A DNA stretch of 64,000 nt from Flavobacterium aquatile LMG 4008 = ATCC 11947 (GTDB taxonomy: Bacteria > Bacteroidota > Bacteroidia > Flavobacteriales > Flavobacteriaceae): positions 62,001-126,000 of the forward strand of contig NZ_JRHH01000005.1 of NCBI RefSeq assembly GCF_000757385.1, written 5' to 3'. Below, piece by piece: positions 45,113-54,063 of this stretch (within the stretch, counting starts at the first letter, position 1; every line of letters begins with the position of its first letter). The notes below the pieces were generated by a model. The model was not told the DNA's origin, searched no databases, and saw nothing but the letters and a program-made list of their open reading frames with translations. The translations under genes and the position numbers were made by a program.

Positions 45113-45607
45113 TTATCCCATCGACATTTGATTGAATACCTCTGCAACTTTTCCTTTTTCAGAAAAATTAGCATTTGGAATAGCGTCAACTGTAATAACG
45201 TTTGCCGATGATTTTTCTATGAATCGAGATAAATCGAAACTTTTTTTGTTGGTAAAAACTGGTTTTTTATCAGATACATAAATGTCAACAACACGATTTC
45301 CTTCTAGATAATTATTGAATGCGGCAACATTGTAACCAGTAAATAAATCGATTCTAAGTGAACTAATTTGTGAGTCGAATTTGTTTTTAATCACCTCACA
45401 AGCTTCCTCAAATTCTGGAGTTGTTAAGCTTTCAATTTGTTGGTATTTTGAAGAAAATAATAAATCCCTGATAGAATCATTCAAACTCAAACCGTGAAGA
45501 AGAATAATGTCTAGTTTTACATTGGATTCATTTGTACTCAAAACCGACTTTAAAATATTTAGTGATTGAACTGTAAAATCTGTTGGAATTAAAACTGTTT
45601 TTCTCAT
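45113..45607 (-). CDS. Universal stress protein-like protein
   Basis: 164 residues. The start RKTVLIPTDFTVQSLNILKS is typical of UspA, with a Rossmann-like alpha/beta order (LDIILLHG; VDIYVSDK), but the nucleotide motif GxxGxxS is not complete, so ATP binding is doubtful. Probable stress or signalling protein; first gene of its operon, downstream of four regulator-like 11-bp repeats. Confidence 0.75.
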   Translation of the reverse strand: MRKTVLIPTDFTVQSLNILKSVLSTNESNVKLDIILLHGLSLNDSIRDLLFSSKYQQIESLTTPEFEEACEVIKNKFDSQISSLRIDLFTGYNVAAFNNYLEGNRVVDIYVSDKKPVFTNKKSFDLSRFIEKSSANVITVDAIPNANFSEKGKVAEVFNQMSMG

Positions 45608-45635
45608 AGCTTTTATATTGTTATTTGTTACAATA

Positions 45636-45643
45636 CAAATTTA
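45636..45643 (-). promoter_or_regulatory. -7 promoter element of the Usp operon
   Basis: Minus-strand TAAATTTG, exact consensus, 28 bp before the start. The 11-bp repeats begin 30 bp upstream of it. Confidence 0.7.
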
Positions 45644-45672
45644 TGAGCACCACATTAGAGCCATCTTAATCT

Positions 45673-45725
45673 GAGATTAGAATGTTATTAAAATGGAAGC
45701 CACGAGATTAAAATGAGATTAGAAT
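45673..45725 (-). promoter_or_regulatory. Four 11-bp direct repeats, probable response-regulator binding array
   Basis: On the minus strand: ATTCTAATCTC (45715-45725), ATTTTAATCTC (45704-45714), a 9-bp spacer, ATTTTAATAAC (45684-45694), ATTCTAATCTC (45673-45683). Two head-to-tail pairs whose starts are 31 bp apart, about three helical turns. OmpR-family regulators bind such 11-bp direct repeats, and one is encoded just upstream. The array covers roughly -40 to -95 of the Usp operon promoter, an activator position. Confidence 0.65.
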
Positions 45726-45764
45726 TGCTTAAATAAAAGTTAAGATTCTTATTTTGGAGTTAAT

Positions 45765-47141
45765 TTACAGATTTTCAAGCTTTAATATTGGTAAAGTTAT
45801 CTGTACAATTGTTCCCTGATTTTCGGTAGAATTCACCAAGATTTTTCCGTTGTGCATTCTTATGATATTTCGGGTCAATGGAAGACCAATTCCGTAACCT
45901 TCATAATTTTTAGTATTAGAAGCTCTAAAAAACGGATCGTAGATGTATTTAATTTCGTTTTCAGGAATTCCAATTCCGGTATCTTTGGTGATGATGTAAA
46001 CAAAATCATCTGAAGCACCGATAGAAACTGTTACCGTATCAAAATTAGAATACTTACAGGCATTGCTAATAATATTGCTAAACGCCAAATGCAGTAATTG
46101 AATATTTCCGTTTACCTTTAATTTTAATGGATTTTCGGGTAGTAATTCCATGTCGAAGAAAATTTTATTTTTAGAATTCATGCTTTCTAAATTCTCTTTA
46201 ACATCCCAAAGAAGTTGATCGATTCTTACTTTTTCAAATTTTTGAATTTTTCCGTTAAAACCTGTTTGAGCAAGAAATAAAAGTGCTTTGGTTTTATTGT
46301 CTAATTTTTCTGCTTCTTGCAAAATAATTTTCAGCGTTTCTATATAATCTTCTTGCTGACGAGGTTTAGAAAGTGCCACATCGGCTTCACCAATTATTGC
46401 TGTTAATGGCGTTCTAAGTTCGTGCGATGCATTGCTGATAAAGTTATTTTGAGTTTCAAATGAGGTTTCAATTCTATCCAACATATCGTTGAACGTATTT
46501 GATAATTGATTTAATTCTACATTCCTATTTTGATCATTTAATCGAAGATGTAAATTTTCGGAACTAATTTCTTTTACTTGTTCTGTAATTGCAGAAATAG
46601 GTTTAAAAATGTTTTTAGAATAGTAAAATGCTAAATACCAAAGAAGTAAAAAAGCACAACCAATTGCGAAAATTAGTGTATTAATTAAATTTTTTGCCTG
46701 ATTAATTTCAAAATAATTCTCGGCTGCAGTAATAACAATAAACTCTCCAGACTTTGAGGGAAATTTGATTCCTTTATATAAATATTTTTTCGAAATGAAT
46801 TCGGCATTTCCATTCTTAAGTACGTTATTAAAAAAGTCTTCACTTAGGCCAATTCTTTTTGCTTCATTTTTTACATTCAAATAAGCGCTAATAGGAATAA
46901 AATAGTCTTTTTCATGAGGTAATTTTTCGGAAGTTTCGCTTAATGAAAAAGTAGTTTTTGTTGGAATTTTTTCACCTTCAAATCGTTCTTTTGCCACTTT
47001 ATTTGCTCTAGCTTCAAGAAGTTTAAAAAGATAATTTTCAGAATAATTGGATACTGAAAAATAGATAAATAAACTAAATAAGAAGATTACAATTAAAAAC
47101 GGAATTAGATACAACAAAAAAGTTCTTGAAGGTGTTTTCAT
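45765..47141 (-). CDS. HAMP-type sensor histidine kinase
   Basis: 458 residues. Two membrane segments (about 10-30 and 152-174) enclosing a periplasmic sensor region of about 120 residues, a HAMP region (about 175-228), HisKA with phospho-acceptor His240 in NASHELRTPL, and an HATPase domain with GIGIPENE and GYGIGLPLTR (about 435). Senses an envelope signal and phosphorylates the regulator encoded 14 bp upstream. The signal is unknown. Confidence 0.93.
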   Translation of the reverse strand: MKTPSRTFLLYLIPFLIVIFLFSLFIYFSVSNYSENYLFKLLEARANKVAKERFEGEKIPTKTTFSLSETSEKLPHEKDYFIPISAYLNVKNEAKRIGLSEDFFNNVLKNGNAEFISKKYLYKGIKFPSKSGEFIVITAAENYFEINQAKNLINTLIFAIGCAFLLLWYLAFYYSKNIFKPISAITEQVKEISSENLHLRLNDQNRNVELNQLSNTFNDMLDRIETSFETQNNFISNASHELRTPLTAIIGEADVALSKPRQQEDYIETLKIILQEAEKLDNKTKALLFLAQTGFNGKIQKFEKVRIDQLLWDVKENLESMNSKNKIFFDMELLPENPLKLKVNGNIQLLHLAFSNIISNACKYSNFDTVTVSIGASDDFVYIITKDTGIGIPENEIKYIYDPFFRASNTKNYEGYGIGLPLTRNIIRMHNGKILVNSTENQGTIVQITLPILKLENL

Positions 47142-47155
47142 GCTTACACTAAATT

Positions 47156-47860
47156 TTAATTTTCTTTTAAAACATAACCCATTCCAATAATGGTATGAAT
47201 AATTTTATCCTCTGATTTTAAATCTATTTTCTTTCTCAGATAATTTACGTAAACATCAACAACATTGGTTCCTAAATCATAATTTACACCCCAAACTGCC
47301 TCAAGAATTTCTTGCCTAGAAAGTACTTTGTTTTTATTTTTCACAAAAAACAACAACAATTTAAACTCGGTTGAGGTTAATGATATTTCTTCATCAGCTC
47401 GAGTCACTTTTTTGGTGTAATCATTAATTACTACATCCAAAAAGGTGAAAATATTTTTATCGTCTATTTTTTGCTGCGTTGATTTAGATGTTTTTCCGTC
47501 AATTCTTCGAATAAGATTTTTAATTCTTGCAACAAGTTCGATAAATTTAAAAGGTTTTACCAAATAATCATCGGCACCATTTTCTAATCCTAAAACAATA
47601 TTTTCTGGAGTTCCGAGTGCGGTTAAAAACAGAATTGGAACATTAGTATTTTCTTCACGAATAGCTTTGCAAACCTCTAATCCGTTCATTTCGGGCAACA
47701 TGATATCTAGGATAATTAAATCAAAAGAATTTTCTAATGCTAACTTGAGTCCGGTTTTACCATCAAAGGCAACGCTTACTTCAAATCCTTCTTCCGAAAG
47801 TCCTTTTTTAATAAATGAAACCACTGGTGCTTCATCTTCTACAAGAAGTATTTTTTTCAT
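47156..47860 (-). CDS. OmpR/PhoB-type response regulator
   Basis: 234 residues. Receiver domain with acidic pocket EDE (8-10), phospho-acceptor Asp52 (LIILDIMLP), Thr80 and Lys102 (VKPF), then a winged-helix DNA-binding domain (about 135-234) with VWGVNYDLGTNVVDVYVNYLR-type recognition region. Pairs with the histidine kinase downstream. A likely target is the 11-bp repeat array in front of the Usp operon (inference). Confidence 0.94.
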   Translation of the reverse strand: MKKILLVEDEAPVVSFIKKGLSEEGFEVSVAFDGKTGLKLALENSFDLIILDIMLPEMNGLEVCKAIREENTNVPILFLTALGTPENIVLGLENGADDYLVKPFKFIELVARIKNLIRRIDGKTSKSTQQKIDDKNIFTFLDVVINDYTKKVTRADEEISLTSTEFKLLLFFVKNKNKVLSRQEILEAVWGVNYDLGTNVVDVYVNYLRKKIDLKSEDKIIHTIIGMGYVLKEN

Positions 47861-47956
47861 GGATAATTATAATGTATTTGTCAAATGATAATTGGGGAAT
47901 GCTAAATTTTATGATTCATTTGATATTGCAAATTAAAAAAAATCATTCGAAGTTAC

Positions 47957-47964
47957 TACCTTTG
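47957..47964 (+). promoter_or_regulatory. -7 promoter element of the cystathionine gamma-synthase gene
   Basis: TACCTTTG, exact consensus, 84 bp before the ATG at 48049, giving a leader of about 78 nt. Confidence 0.65.
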
Positions 47965-48048
47965 TAACCTAATTTTAACTAACAAGAAAATCATCACAGA
48001 AAAAAGAGGTTGATTCCATTGTTATAATGAAAAATAAAATCAATACAA

Positions 48049-49191
48049 ATGAAATTTAATACTAAAGTTATACACGGTGGACAACACCACGAAAAAGTTA
48101 CTGGTGCAGTAATGACTCCAGTTTTTCAAACTTCTACTTATGTACAAACAAGTCCAGGAAAACCAGTTGGAGATTACGAGTACAGTCGCGCAGCTAACCC
48201 AACGCGACAAGCTCTTGAAGACGCTTTGGCTTCTATAGAAAATGGCGCACGCGGATTGGCATTTGCATCTGGCTTAGCAGCAACTGATTGTTTACTTAGA
48301 ATGTTCAAAGCTGGTGATGAAATCATCGCAATGGACGATTTATATGGCGGAACTTATAGATTATTTACTAGATTATACAAAGATTCGGGTATCAAATTTC
48401 ATTTTGTTGATATGAATGATTTGGAAAAATTCCAATCGTTAATCAATGAAAATACAAAATTGGTTTGGGTAGAAACACCGACAAATCCGTTAATGAAATT
48501 AGCAGATATTGCAGAAATCGCTAAAATCACTAAAAAACACAACTTGCTTTTTGCAGTAGACAATACATTCGCAACACCTTATTTACAAAAACCATTAGAT
48601 TTAGGTGCTGATATTGTTATGCACTCAGCAACGAAATACCTTGGTGGACATTCCGACGTTATTGCTGGAGCACTAATTATTAAAGACAAAGAATTGGGTG
48701 ACGAATTGCACTTTAAACAATTTGCAACAGGAGGAACACTTGGTCCAATGGACAGTTATTTGGTTTTAAGAGGAATTAAAACGTTGCATTTAAGAGTTCA
48801 AAGACATTGTGAAAACGGAATGAAAGTAGCTCAATTTTTAAGCAATCATCCTAAAGTTGCCACTGTTTATTATCCAGGATTACCAAGTCATCCGTTTCAT
48901 GATATCGCCAAAAAGCAAATGAGTGATTTTGGCGGAATGGTTTCATTTACATTCAAATCGGGTAAAAAGGAAGATGCAATTTCATTTTTAGAAAAAGTAA
49001 AAGTTTTCACTTTAGCAGAATCGCTAGGTGGCGTTGAAAGTTTGGCCAATCATCCTGCGTTAATGACGCATGCATCTATTCCAGAAGACAAACGTCTTGA
49101 AGTTGGAATTACAGATGATTTAGTGCGATTAAGCACAGGTGTTGAAGATATAGAAGATTTGCTTGCCGATTTAGAACAAGCTTTTAAATAA
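48049..49191 (+). CDS. Cystathionine gamma-synthase / gamma-lyase family PLP enzyme
   Basis: 380 residues, Cys/Met metabolism PLP family. PLP Lys196 in SATKYLGGHSD, phosphate-binding SGLAATD (75-80), Tyr and Arg of YEYSRAANPTR (43-53). Either makes cystathionine from an acylated homoserine and Cys, or splits cystathionine to Cys. Synthase and lyase cannot be told apart safely here; no methionine gene is next to it. Own promoter and terminator. Confidence 0.92.
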   Translation: MKFNTKVIHGGQHHEKVTGAVMTPVFQTSTYVQTSPGKPVGDYEYSRAANPTRQALEDALASIENGARGLAFASGLAATDCLLRMFKAGDEIIAMDDLYGGTYRLFTRLYKDSGIKFHFVDMNDLEKFQSLINENTKLVWVETPTNPLMKLADIAEIAKITKKHNLLFAVDNTFATPYLQKPLDLGADIVMHSATKYLGGHSDVIAGALIIKDKELGDELHFKQFATGGTLGPMDSYLVLRGIKTLHLRVQRHCENGMKVAQFLSNHPKVATVYYPGLPSHPFHDIAKKQMSDFGGMVSFTFKSGKKEDAISFLEKVKVFTLAESLGGVESLANHPALMTHASIPEDKRLEVGITDDLVRLSTGVEDIEDLLADLEQAFK

Positions 49192-49205
49192 TATAAATTA
49201 TAACA

Positions 49206-49245
49206 AAAAAACCCGATTCATTACTATTGAATCGGGTTTTTTTAT
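49206..49245. terminator. Bidirectional terminator between the PLP enzyme and THC0290-type genes
   Basis: Perfect 10-bp stem ACCCGATTCA (49211-49220) with TGAATCGGGT (49228-49237), A-run before and T-run after. Confidence 0.9.
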
Positions 49246-49258
49246 GTTTTTTAGAAAT

Positions 49259-50047
49259 CTATTGTAAGTAATAAATGTATCCAAAGTTTAGCCATACATT
49301 CCAATCGTTGGCTTTGTTTTCTTTGTAAATATCTGGATCTGGATTTAAACCATCAACCCAATTAGAGAAATAATATTGCCATCTAAGGTCAATCATTAAA
49401 TCGGATAATGGCGTTAATTTATATCGAGTACCAACACTTGATACTACAGACCAAGTAGTACCGCCTTTTCTATCAAAAGCATTAATGTATTTTTCTGGAG
49501 TAACTGTTAATAATTCGCCTAGACCTGGTCCAAGTTCAGACATTGACGTTGGTTTATAGAAACTAAATTGTCCACCCAAACTAATGAATGGTGCCCAACT
49601 TCCAATAGTTGCAGTAAAGTCTCTAATACTGTATGGAAAAAATTCCAATTGCATTCCAATATTTGTAACAGCTGTACTTCCTTTCATAGCGCGTAATTGT
49701 TGAGCCGTTAGAGAAGTTTTGTCTGGATCAACCCATCTTCCAAAATGCTGAAGTTGCGTTTTATTATAAGATAGTTCGCTTCTAAGTTTGAAGTGATCGT
49801 TAAAATACGTTTCTGGTGTATAACAATTACACTCGGCTTTGTAAGAAAAGTTGAGATAGTGAATTAACCCAATTCCGTAGCCAGTATTGCCTGAATTGGT
49901 TGAAAAATCATACCTTTCTCCATAATCGGATTGAAAGGCAACTGGTCCAGCTATGACTCCAATTTCATGAGAAAAACCGAACTGTGCATTTGATTGATTT
50001 ATGAAACCAATGAAAAGCAAAGATAACATTTTGAGATACTTGGACAT
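49259..50047 (-). CDS. THC0290_0291-type outer membrane protein
   Basis: 262 residues from the ATG at 50047. This start gives a clean signal peptide (end near SNAQ) and lies 28 bp after a promoter box, whereas the longer frame would begin upstream of the box. Beta-barrel-like strands with GVIAGPVAFQSDYGER near the mature start and a C-terminal NVWLNFGYIYYLQ. Family of flavobacterial outer membrane proteins of unknown role. Confidence 0.82.
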   Translation of the reverse strand: MSKYLKMLSLLFIGFINQSNAQFGFSHEIGVIAGPVAFQSDYGERYDFSTNSGNTGYGIGLIHYLNFSYKAECNCYTPETYFNDHFKLRSELSYNKTQLQHFGRWVDPDKTSLTAQQLRAMKGSTAVTNIGMQLEFFPYSIRDFTATIGSWAPFISLGGQFSFYKPTSMSELGPGLGELLTVTPEKYINAFDRKGGTTWSVVSSVGTRYKLTPLSDLMIDLRWQYYFSNWVDGLNPDPDIYKENKANDWNVWLNFGYIYYLQ

Positions 50048-50074
50048 TTGGGATATAATTAATTCAATTCGTGA

Positions 50075-50082
50075 CAAATATA
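50075..50082 (-). promoter_or_regulatory. -7 promoter element of the THC0290-type gene
   Basis: Minus-strand TATATTTG, exact consensus, 27 bp before the start at 50047. It decides the start choice. Confidence 0.65.
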
Positions 50083-50256
50083 TAAAAACATCATTCACTA
50101 ATAAAATAAAATAAATAAATACTTAGATATCTACGAAAAAATGCAGAAATAGTTTTAAATCTACAGAATAATTTCAATTGTCTATAAAAAATCTTAAGAA
50201 AAACATAAAAATTATGGGAATTTTAAAAAAAGTAGGTGCATAATTTTAATAAAATG

Positions 50257-50264
50257 TATCTTTG
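50257..50264 (+). promoter_or_regulatory. -7 promoter element of gdhA
   Basis: TATCTTTG, exact consensus, 45 bp before the ATG. An operator-like palindrome begins 11 bp after it. Confidence 0.7.
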
Positions 50265-50275
50265 CCGAATATTAC

Positions 50276-50291
50276 GAAAACGTTTTCTTAA
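50276..50291 (+). promoter_or_regulatory. Operator-like palindrome in the gdhA leader
   Basis: GAAAACGTTTTCTTAA; the first 12 bases are a perfect CG-centred palindrome. Matches 15 of 16 bases of the sequence at the same spacing downstream of the TonB receptor promoter (12927-12942 region, minus strand). Resembles LacI/PurR-family operators. Confidence 0.55.
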
Positions 50292-50309
50292 ACACTAATA
50301 TTATAATTT

Positions 50310-51653
50310 ATGTCACAAAGTATCAACAACTTTATTGAAGCAGTTGCTAAAAGAAATCCTAACGAGCCAGAATTTATGCAAGCCGTTAAGGAAGTTGCAG
50401 AAACAGTAATTCCTTTTATCGAAGAAAATAAAAAATACGAAGGCAAAATGCTTTTGGAAAGAATGGTTGAACCAGAAAGAGTAATCATGTTCAGAGTAAC
50501 ATGGATTGACGATGCTGGAAAAACTCAAGTTAATAGAGGTTACAGAATTCAAATGAACTCTGCAATTGGTCCATACAAAGGAGGAATTCGTTTTCATCCT
50601 TCAGTAAACTTAAGTATCTTAAAATTCTTAGCTTTCGAACAAACTTTTAAAAATTCATTAACTACTTTACCAATGGGTGGAGGAAAAGGTGGAGCTGATT
50701 TTGATCCAAAAGGAAAATCAGATATCGAAATTATGAGATTTTGTCAAGCATTCATGACAGAATTATCGAAACACATTGGTGACAATACCGACGTTCCAGC
50801 TGGAGATATTGGTGTTGGAGGAAGAGAAGTTGGTTACATGTTTGGTCAATATAAAAGATTAAGAAATGAATTTACTGGAGTTTTAACTGGAAAAGGAATT
50901 TCTTTTGGAGGTTCATTAATTCGTCCAGAAGCTACAGGTTACGGCGATGTATATTTTGCACAAAGTATGCTTGCTACTAAAGGAGATAGCTTTACTGGTA
51001 AAACAGTAGTTGTTTCTGGATCTGGAAATGTGGCTCAATATGCTGCTCAAAAAGCAACAGAACTTGGAGGAAAAGTAGTTACAATGTCAGATTCATCAGG
51101 ATATATTCACGATGCTGATGGTATTGATGCTGAAAAATTAGCCTATGTAATGGAAATTAAAAACGTAAACTACGGAAGAATTTCTGATTACGTAACTAAA
51201 TATCCAAACGCAAAATTCGTTGCTGGAAAACGTCCATGGGAAGTAAAATGTGATGTAGCGTTACCATGTGCAACTCAAAACGAATTGAACGAAGAAGAAG
51301 CAAAAATGTTAATTAAAAACGGATGTATCTGTGTTGCTGAAGGTGCAAATATGCCTTCAACTCCAGAAGCTGTTACTGCTTTCTTAAACGCTAAAATATT
51401 GTTCGCGCCAGGAAAAGCTTCTAATGCTGGTGGTGTTGCTACTTCTGGTCTTGAAATGTCACAAAACTCGTTACGTTTAAGCTGGACTTCAGAAGAAGTT
51501 GATGAAAGACTAAAAAGAATTATGCACGATATTCACGCTGCTTGTGTTCAATATGGAGCAGATTCTAAAGGATATGTTGACTACGTTAAAGGTGCAAATA
51601 TTGCTGGTTTCGTAAAAGTTGCCGATGCAATGCTAGCTCAAGGAATTGTATAA
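50310..51653 (+). CDS. gdhA: NADP-specific glutamate dehydrogenase
   Basis: 447 residues, hexameric family I enzyme of usual length. Catalytic Lys126 in LPMGGGKGGADFDPKGKSD (120-138), substrate Lys in GPYKGGIRFHPSVN (88-100), nucleotide-binding VVSGSGNVAQYAAQKA (about 230-245). Assimilates ammonium into glutamate. Monocistronic with own promoter, operator-like palindrome and terminator. Confidence 0.97.
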   Translation: MSQSINNFIEAVAKRNPNEPEFMQAVKEVAETVIPFIEENKKYEGKMLLERMVEPERVIMFRVTWIDDAGKTQVNRGYRIQMNSAIGPYKGGIRFHPSVNLSILKFLAFEQTFKNSLTTLPMGGGKGGADFDPKGKSDIEIMRFCQAFMTELSKHIGDNTDVPAGDIGVGGREVGYMFGQYKRLRNEFTGVLTGKGISFGGSLIRPEATGYGDVYFAQSMLATKGDSFTGKTVVVSGSGNVAQYAAQKATELGGKVVTMSDSSGYIHDADGIDAEKLAYVMEIKNVNYGRISDYVTKYPNAKFVAGKRPWEVKCDVALPCATQNELNEEEAKMLIKNGCICVAEGANMPSTPEAVTAFLNAKILFAPGKASNAGGVATSGLEMSQNSLRLSWTSEEVDERLKRIMHDIHAACVQYGADSKGYVDYVKGANIAGFVKVADAMLAQGIV

Positions 51654-51670
51654 AAACATTCATCTTATAT

Positions 51671-51705
51671 AAAAAATGCCTTCAATTTTTGGAGGCATTT
51701 TTTGT
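51671..51705 (+). terminator. Terminator after gdhA
   Basis: Stem AAAAATGCCTTC with GGAGGCATTTTTT (one G-T pair), T-run; 18 bp past the stop. Confidence 0.85.
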
Positions 51706-51741
51706 TTACGCATATTAAATAGAAGTTATTTGCGTTTATAC

Positions 51742-51749
51742 TATATTTG
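51742..51749 (+). promoter_or_regulatory. -7 promoter element of porZ
   Basis: TATATTTG, exact consensus, 19 bp before the ATG at 51769. Confidence 0.65.
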
Positions 51750-51768
51750 TAAATCTGAATTAAAAAAA

Positions 51769-54063
51769 ATGCGCTATAAATTTTTAATACTAACTCTTTT
51801 TCTATCAGTATTTTCGTTTTCTCAAGGCAATTTACTTTGGAAAGGATATTTCTCTTACAATAAAATCTACGATATTTCCGAATCTACAAATGCAATTTAT
51901 GGAGCTTCAGAAAACGCACTTTTTATTAAAGGAATTTTCACTGGTGACATTACAACAATAAATTCTATAGACGGATTAAAAGCAGATGAAATTTCAGCTA
52001 TTTACAGGAGTGATTCAGCCAATTTGACCTTTGTAGGAAATTCTAACGGACTTTTATTAGTAGTAAAATCAGACGGATCAATTGTGCCAAGAAGAGGAAT
52101 TATCGATGAAGTTCCAGTTGCTCCAACTATTAAGCGCATAAATCATTTCTATGAAATTGAAGGCAAAGTATACATCTCTTGTGATTATGGAATATCCGTA
52201 TTCAATTTAACTACATTAGAATTTGACTCTACTTATTTTTTAGGCCCATCAGGAAGTTATTTAAGCGTTAGACAAACAACTGCCAAAGACGGATTTATTT
52301 ATGCCGCAACCAATAACGGAATTAGAAGAGCTTCTTTGGCGAATCCTTTTCTTGAAGATTTCAACCAATGGACCGATATTTCTGGATTTCAATGGTCAGG
52401 AATTGCATCTTCAGAAAATCAAATTATTGCAGCTAGAACCGATAATAAAATCTTTAGATACAATGGATCAGCATTTGTTGAGCAAGTGACTTTATCCGAA
52501 AATATAATCGATGTTAGAGCATCCAATAATTATTTTATTGTAACAACTTTAAATCATGTTTATGTTTACAATCAAAGTTTAGTTCAAATAGCTCATATTT
52601 TATCAAGTCAAATTATCGATATTCCAGTTACTTTTTCATGTGCAACGGTAATTGAAGAAATTATTTTTATAGGAAGCAATGAAAACGGAATTATTTCAAT
52701 ACCAATTTCAACGCCTACCACGTACGAATTTATAATGCCAGACGGACCAGTTTTGAACGATGTTTTTAGAGTAAAAAAATCAACATCAACACTTTGGGCA
52801 CTTTATGGCAAATACAACAGAAACTACAATCCTTATAATTTAGAACCTCCATATGGTTTTTTTCAATATCCAATAAGTAAATTAACTCAAGAAGACGGTT
52901 GGGATGTGATTCCTTATGCCGATTTATTTGGAGCAAAATCATTATCAAATATTGCTTTCAACCCAAATAATGAAAACGAATTGTACATAAGCTCTTATTA
53001 TTCTGGACTTTTAAAAGTGGTTGATGGAGTTCCAACTGAATTATTAAACAATACAAACACTGGTTCCAATGGAATTCAAGCACCAAGTGTTGACGAAGGG
53101 TCGCGTATAAACGGACCAGTTTTTGACAGAAGTGGAAACCTTTGGATAACCAACAATTTTGTAGCTAAAGCTTTGAAAGTACTAAGAGCAAGCGGTTCTT
53201 GGGAATCTTACGATTTATCAGATGTTATTCCTGAAACTAATTTTGAAAGTTATGCAATTCCTGTGGTGGATAAAAACAATACTAAATGGCTCCCAACTTT
53301 AAGAAATGGATTGATTGCCTTTAACGAAACATCGAACAAATCAATGGTAATTAAATCGGAAGCATTAGGAAATCTTCCTGATATTGATGTTAGATGTGTT
53401 ACAATTGATAATAGAAATCAGTTGTGGATTGGAACTGCCAGAGGATTACGAATTATTTCAAGCGTTGATCAATTTCTTTCTCAAGATTTAATTCAAACTA
53501 GAGATATTATTATAAACGAAGACGGACTGGCACAAGAATTATTTTTTCAGCAATTTATAAATGATATTGCCGTTGATGGTGCCAATAGAAAATGGGTTGC
53601 TCTTGCCGATGCCGGTGTTTATTTAGTTTCTCCCAATGGCCAAGAAACGATTTATCAATTTACTAAAGACAACTCGCCATTGCCAAGTAATACTATAAAT
53701 GATATTGAGATTGATAATGTCTCGGGTGAAGTTTTCTTTGCCACAGATAAAGGATTGGTTTCGTTTAAAGGTACTTCTACAAAACCAGAAGAAACGCTAC
53801 AAAATGTTTATGTATATCCAAATCCGGTGCGACCAGAATTTTCAGGAACTATAAAAATTGCTGGATTAACAGATAAAGCAATTATTAAAATTACCGATAT
53901 AGAAGGAAATTTAGTGTTCGAAACTACTTCATCTGGAGGAACAATTGAGTGGGACGGAACTGCTTTTGGGAAGTATAAAGTCGCTTCTGGAGTTTACATG
54001 ATTTTTGTTTCAGCCCAAGATGCTGTTGAAACAACTGTGAAAAAAGTAATGATAATTAGATAA
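51769..54063 (+). CDS. porZ: PorZ-like type IX secretion protein (two propellers, type A sorting domain)
   Basis: 764 residues from the ATG at 51769, which follows the promoter and starts the signal peptide (end near SFSQ). Two beta-propeller regions of ligand-binding type (about 20-330 and 340-660, with blades like NQLWIGTARGLRII), then a C-terminal sorting domain (about 680-764: VYVYPNPVRPEF, SGVYMIFVSA, KKVMIIR). PorZ in P. gingivalis is a surface part of the T9SS attachment machinery that supplies anionic LPS. Length and order match. First gene of porZ-radical SAM-recO. Confidence 0.85.
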   Translation: MRYKFLILTLFLSVFSFSQGNLLWKGYFSYNKIYDISESTNAIYGASENALFIKGIFTGDITTINSIDGLKADEISAIYRSDSANLTFVGNSNGLLLVVKSDGSIVPRRGIIDEVPVAPTIKRINHFYEIEGKVYISCDYGISVFNLTTLEFDSTYFLGPSGSYLSVRQTTAKDGFIYAATNNGIRRASLANPFLEDFNQWTDISGFQWSGIASSENQIIAARTDNKIFRYNGSAFVEQVTLSENIIDVRASNNYFIVTTLNHVYVYNQSLVQIAHILSSQIIDIPVTFSCATVIEEIIFIGSNENGIISIPISTPTTYEFIMPDGPVLNDVFRVKKSTSTLWALYGKYNRNYNPYNLEPPYGFFQYPISKLTQEDGWDVIPYADLFGAKSLSNIAFNPNNENELYISSYYSGLLKVVDGVPTELLNNTNTGSNGIQAPSVDEGSRINGPVFDRSGNLWITNNFVAKALKVLRASGSWESYDLSDVIPETNFESYAIPVVDKNNTKWLPTLRNGLIAFNETSNKSMVIKSEALGNLPDIDVRCVTIDNRNQLWIGTARGLRIISSVDQFLSQDLIQTRDIIINEDGLAQELFFQQFINDIAVDGANRKWVALADAGVYLVSPNGQETIYQFTKDNSPLPSNTINDIEIDNVSGEVFFATDKGLVSFKGTSTKPEETLQNVYVYPNPVRPEFSGTIKIAGLTDKAIIKITDIEGNLVFETTSSGGTIEWDGTAFGKYKVASGVYMIFVSAQDAVETTVKKVMIIR

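Noticed and set aside
48027..48059. 11-codon frame overlapping the start of the cystathionine gene
   Set aside because: Very short and AT-biased; no sign of function beyond chance.
51676..51768. N-terminal extension of PorZ from 51676
   Set aside because: It overlaps the gdhA terminator and the promoter; the signal peptide starts at 51769.
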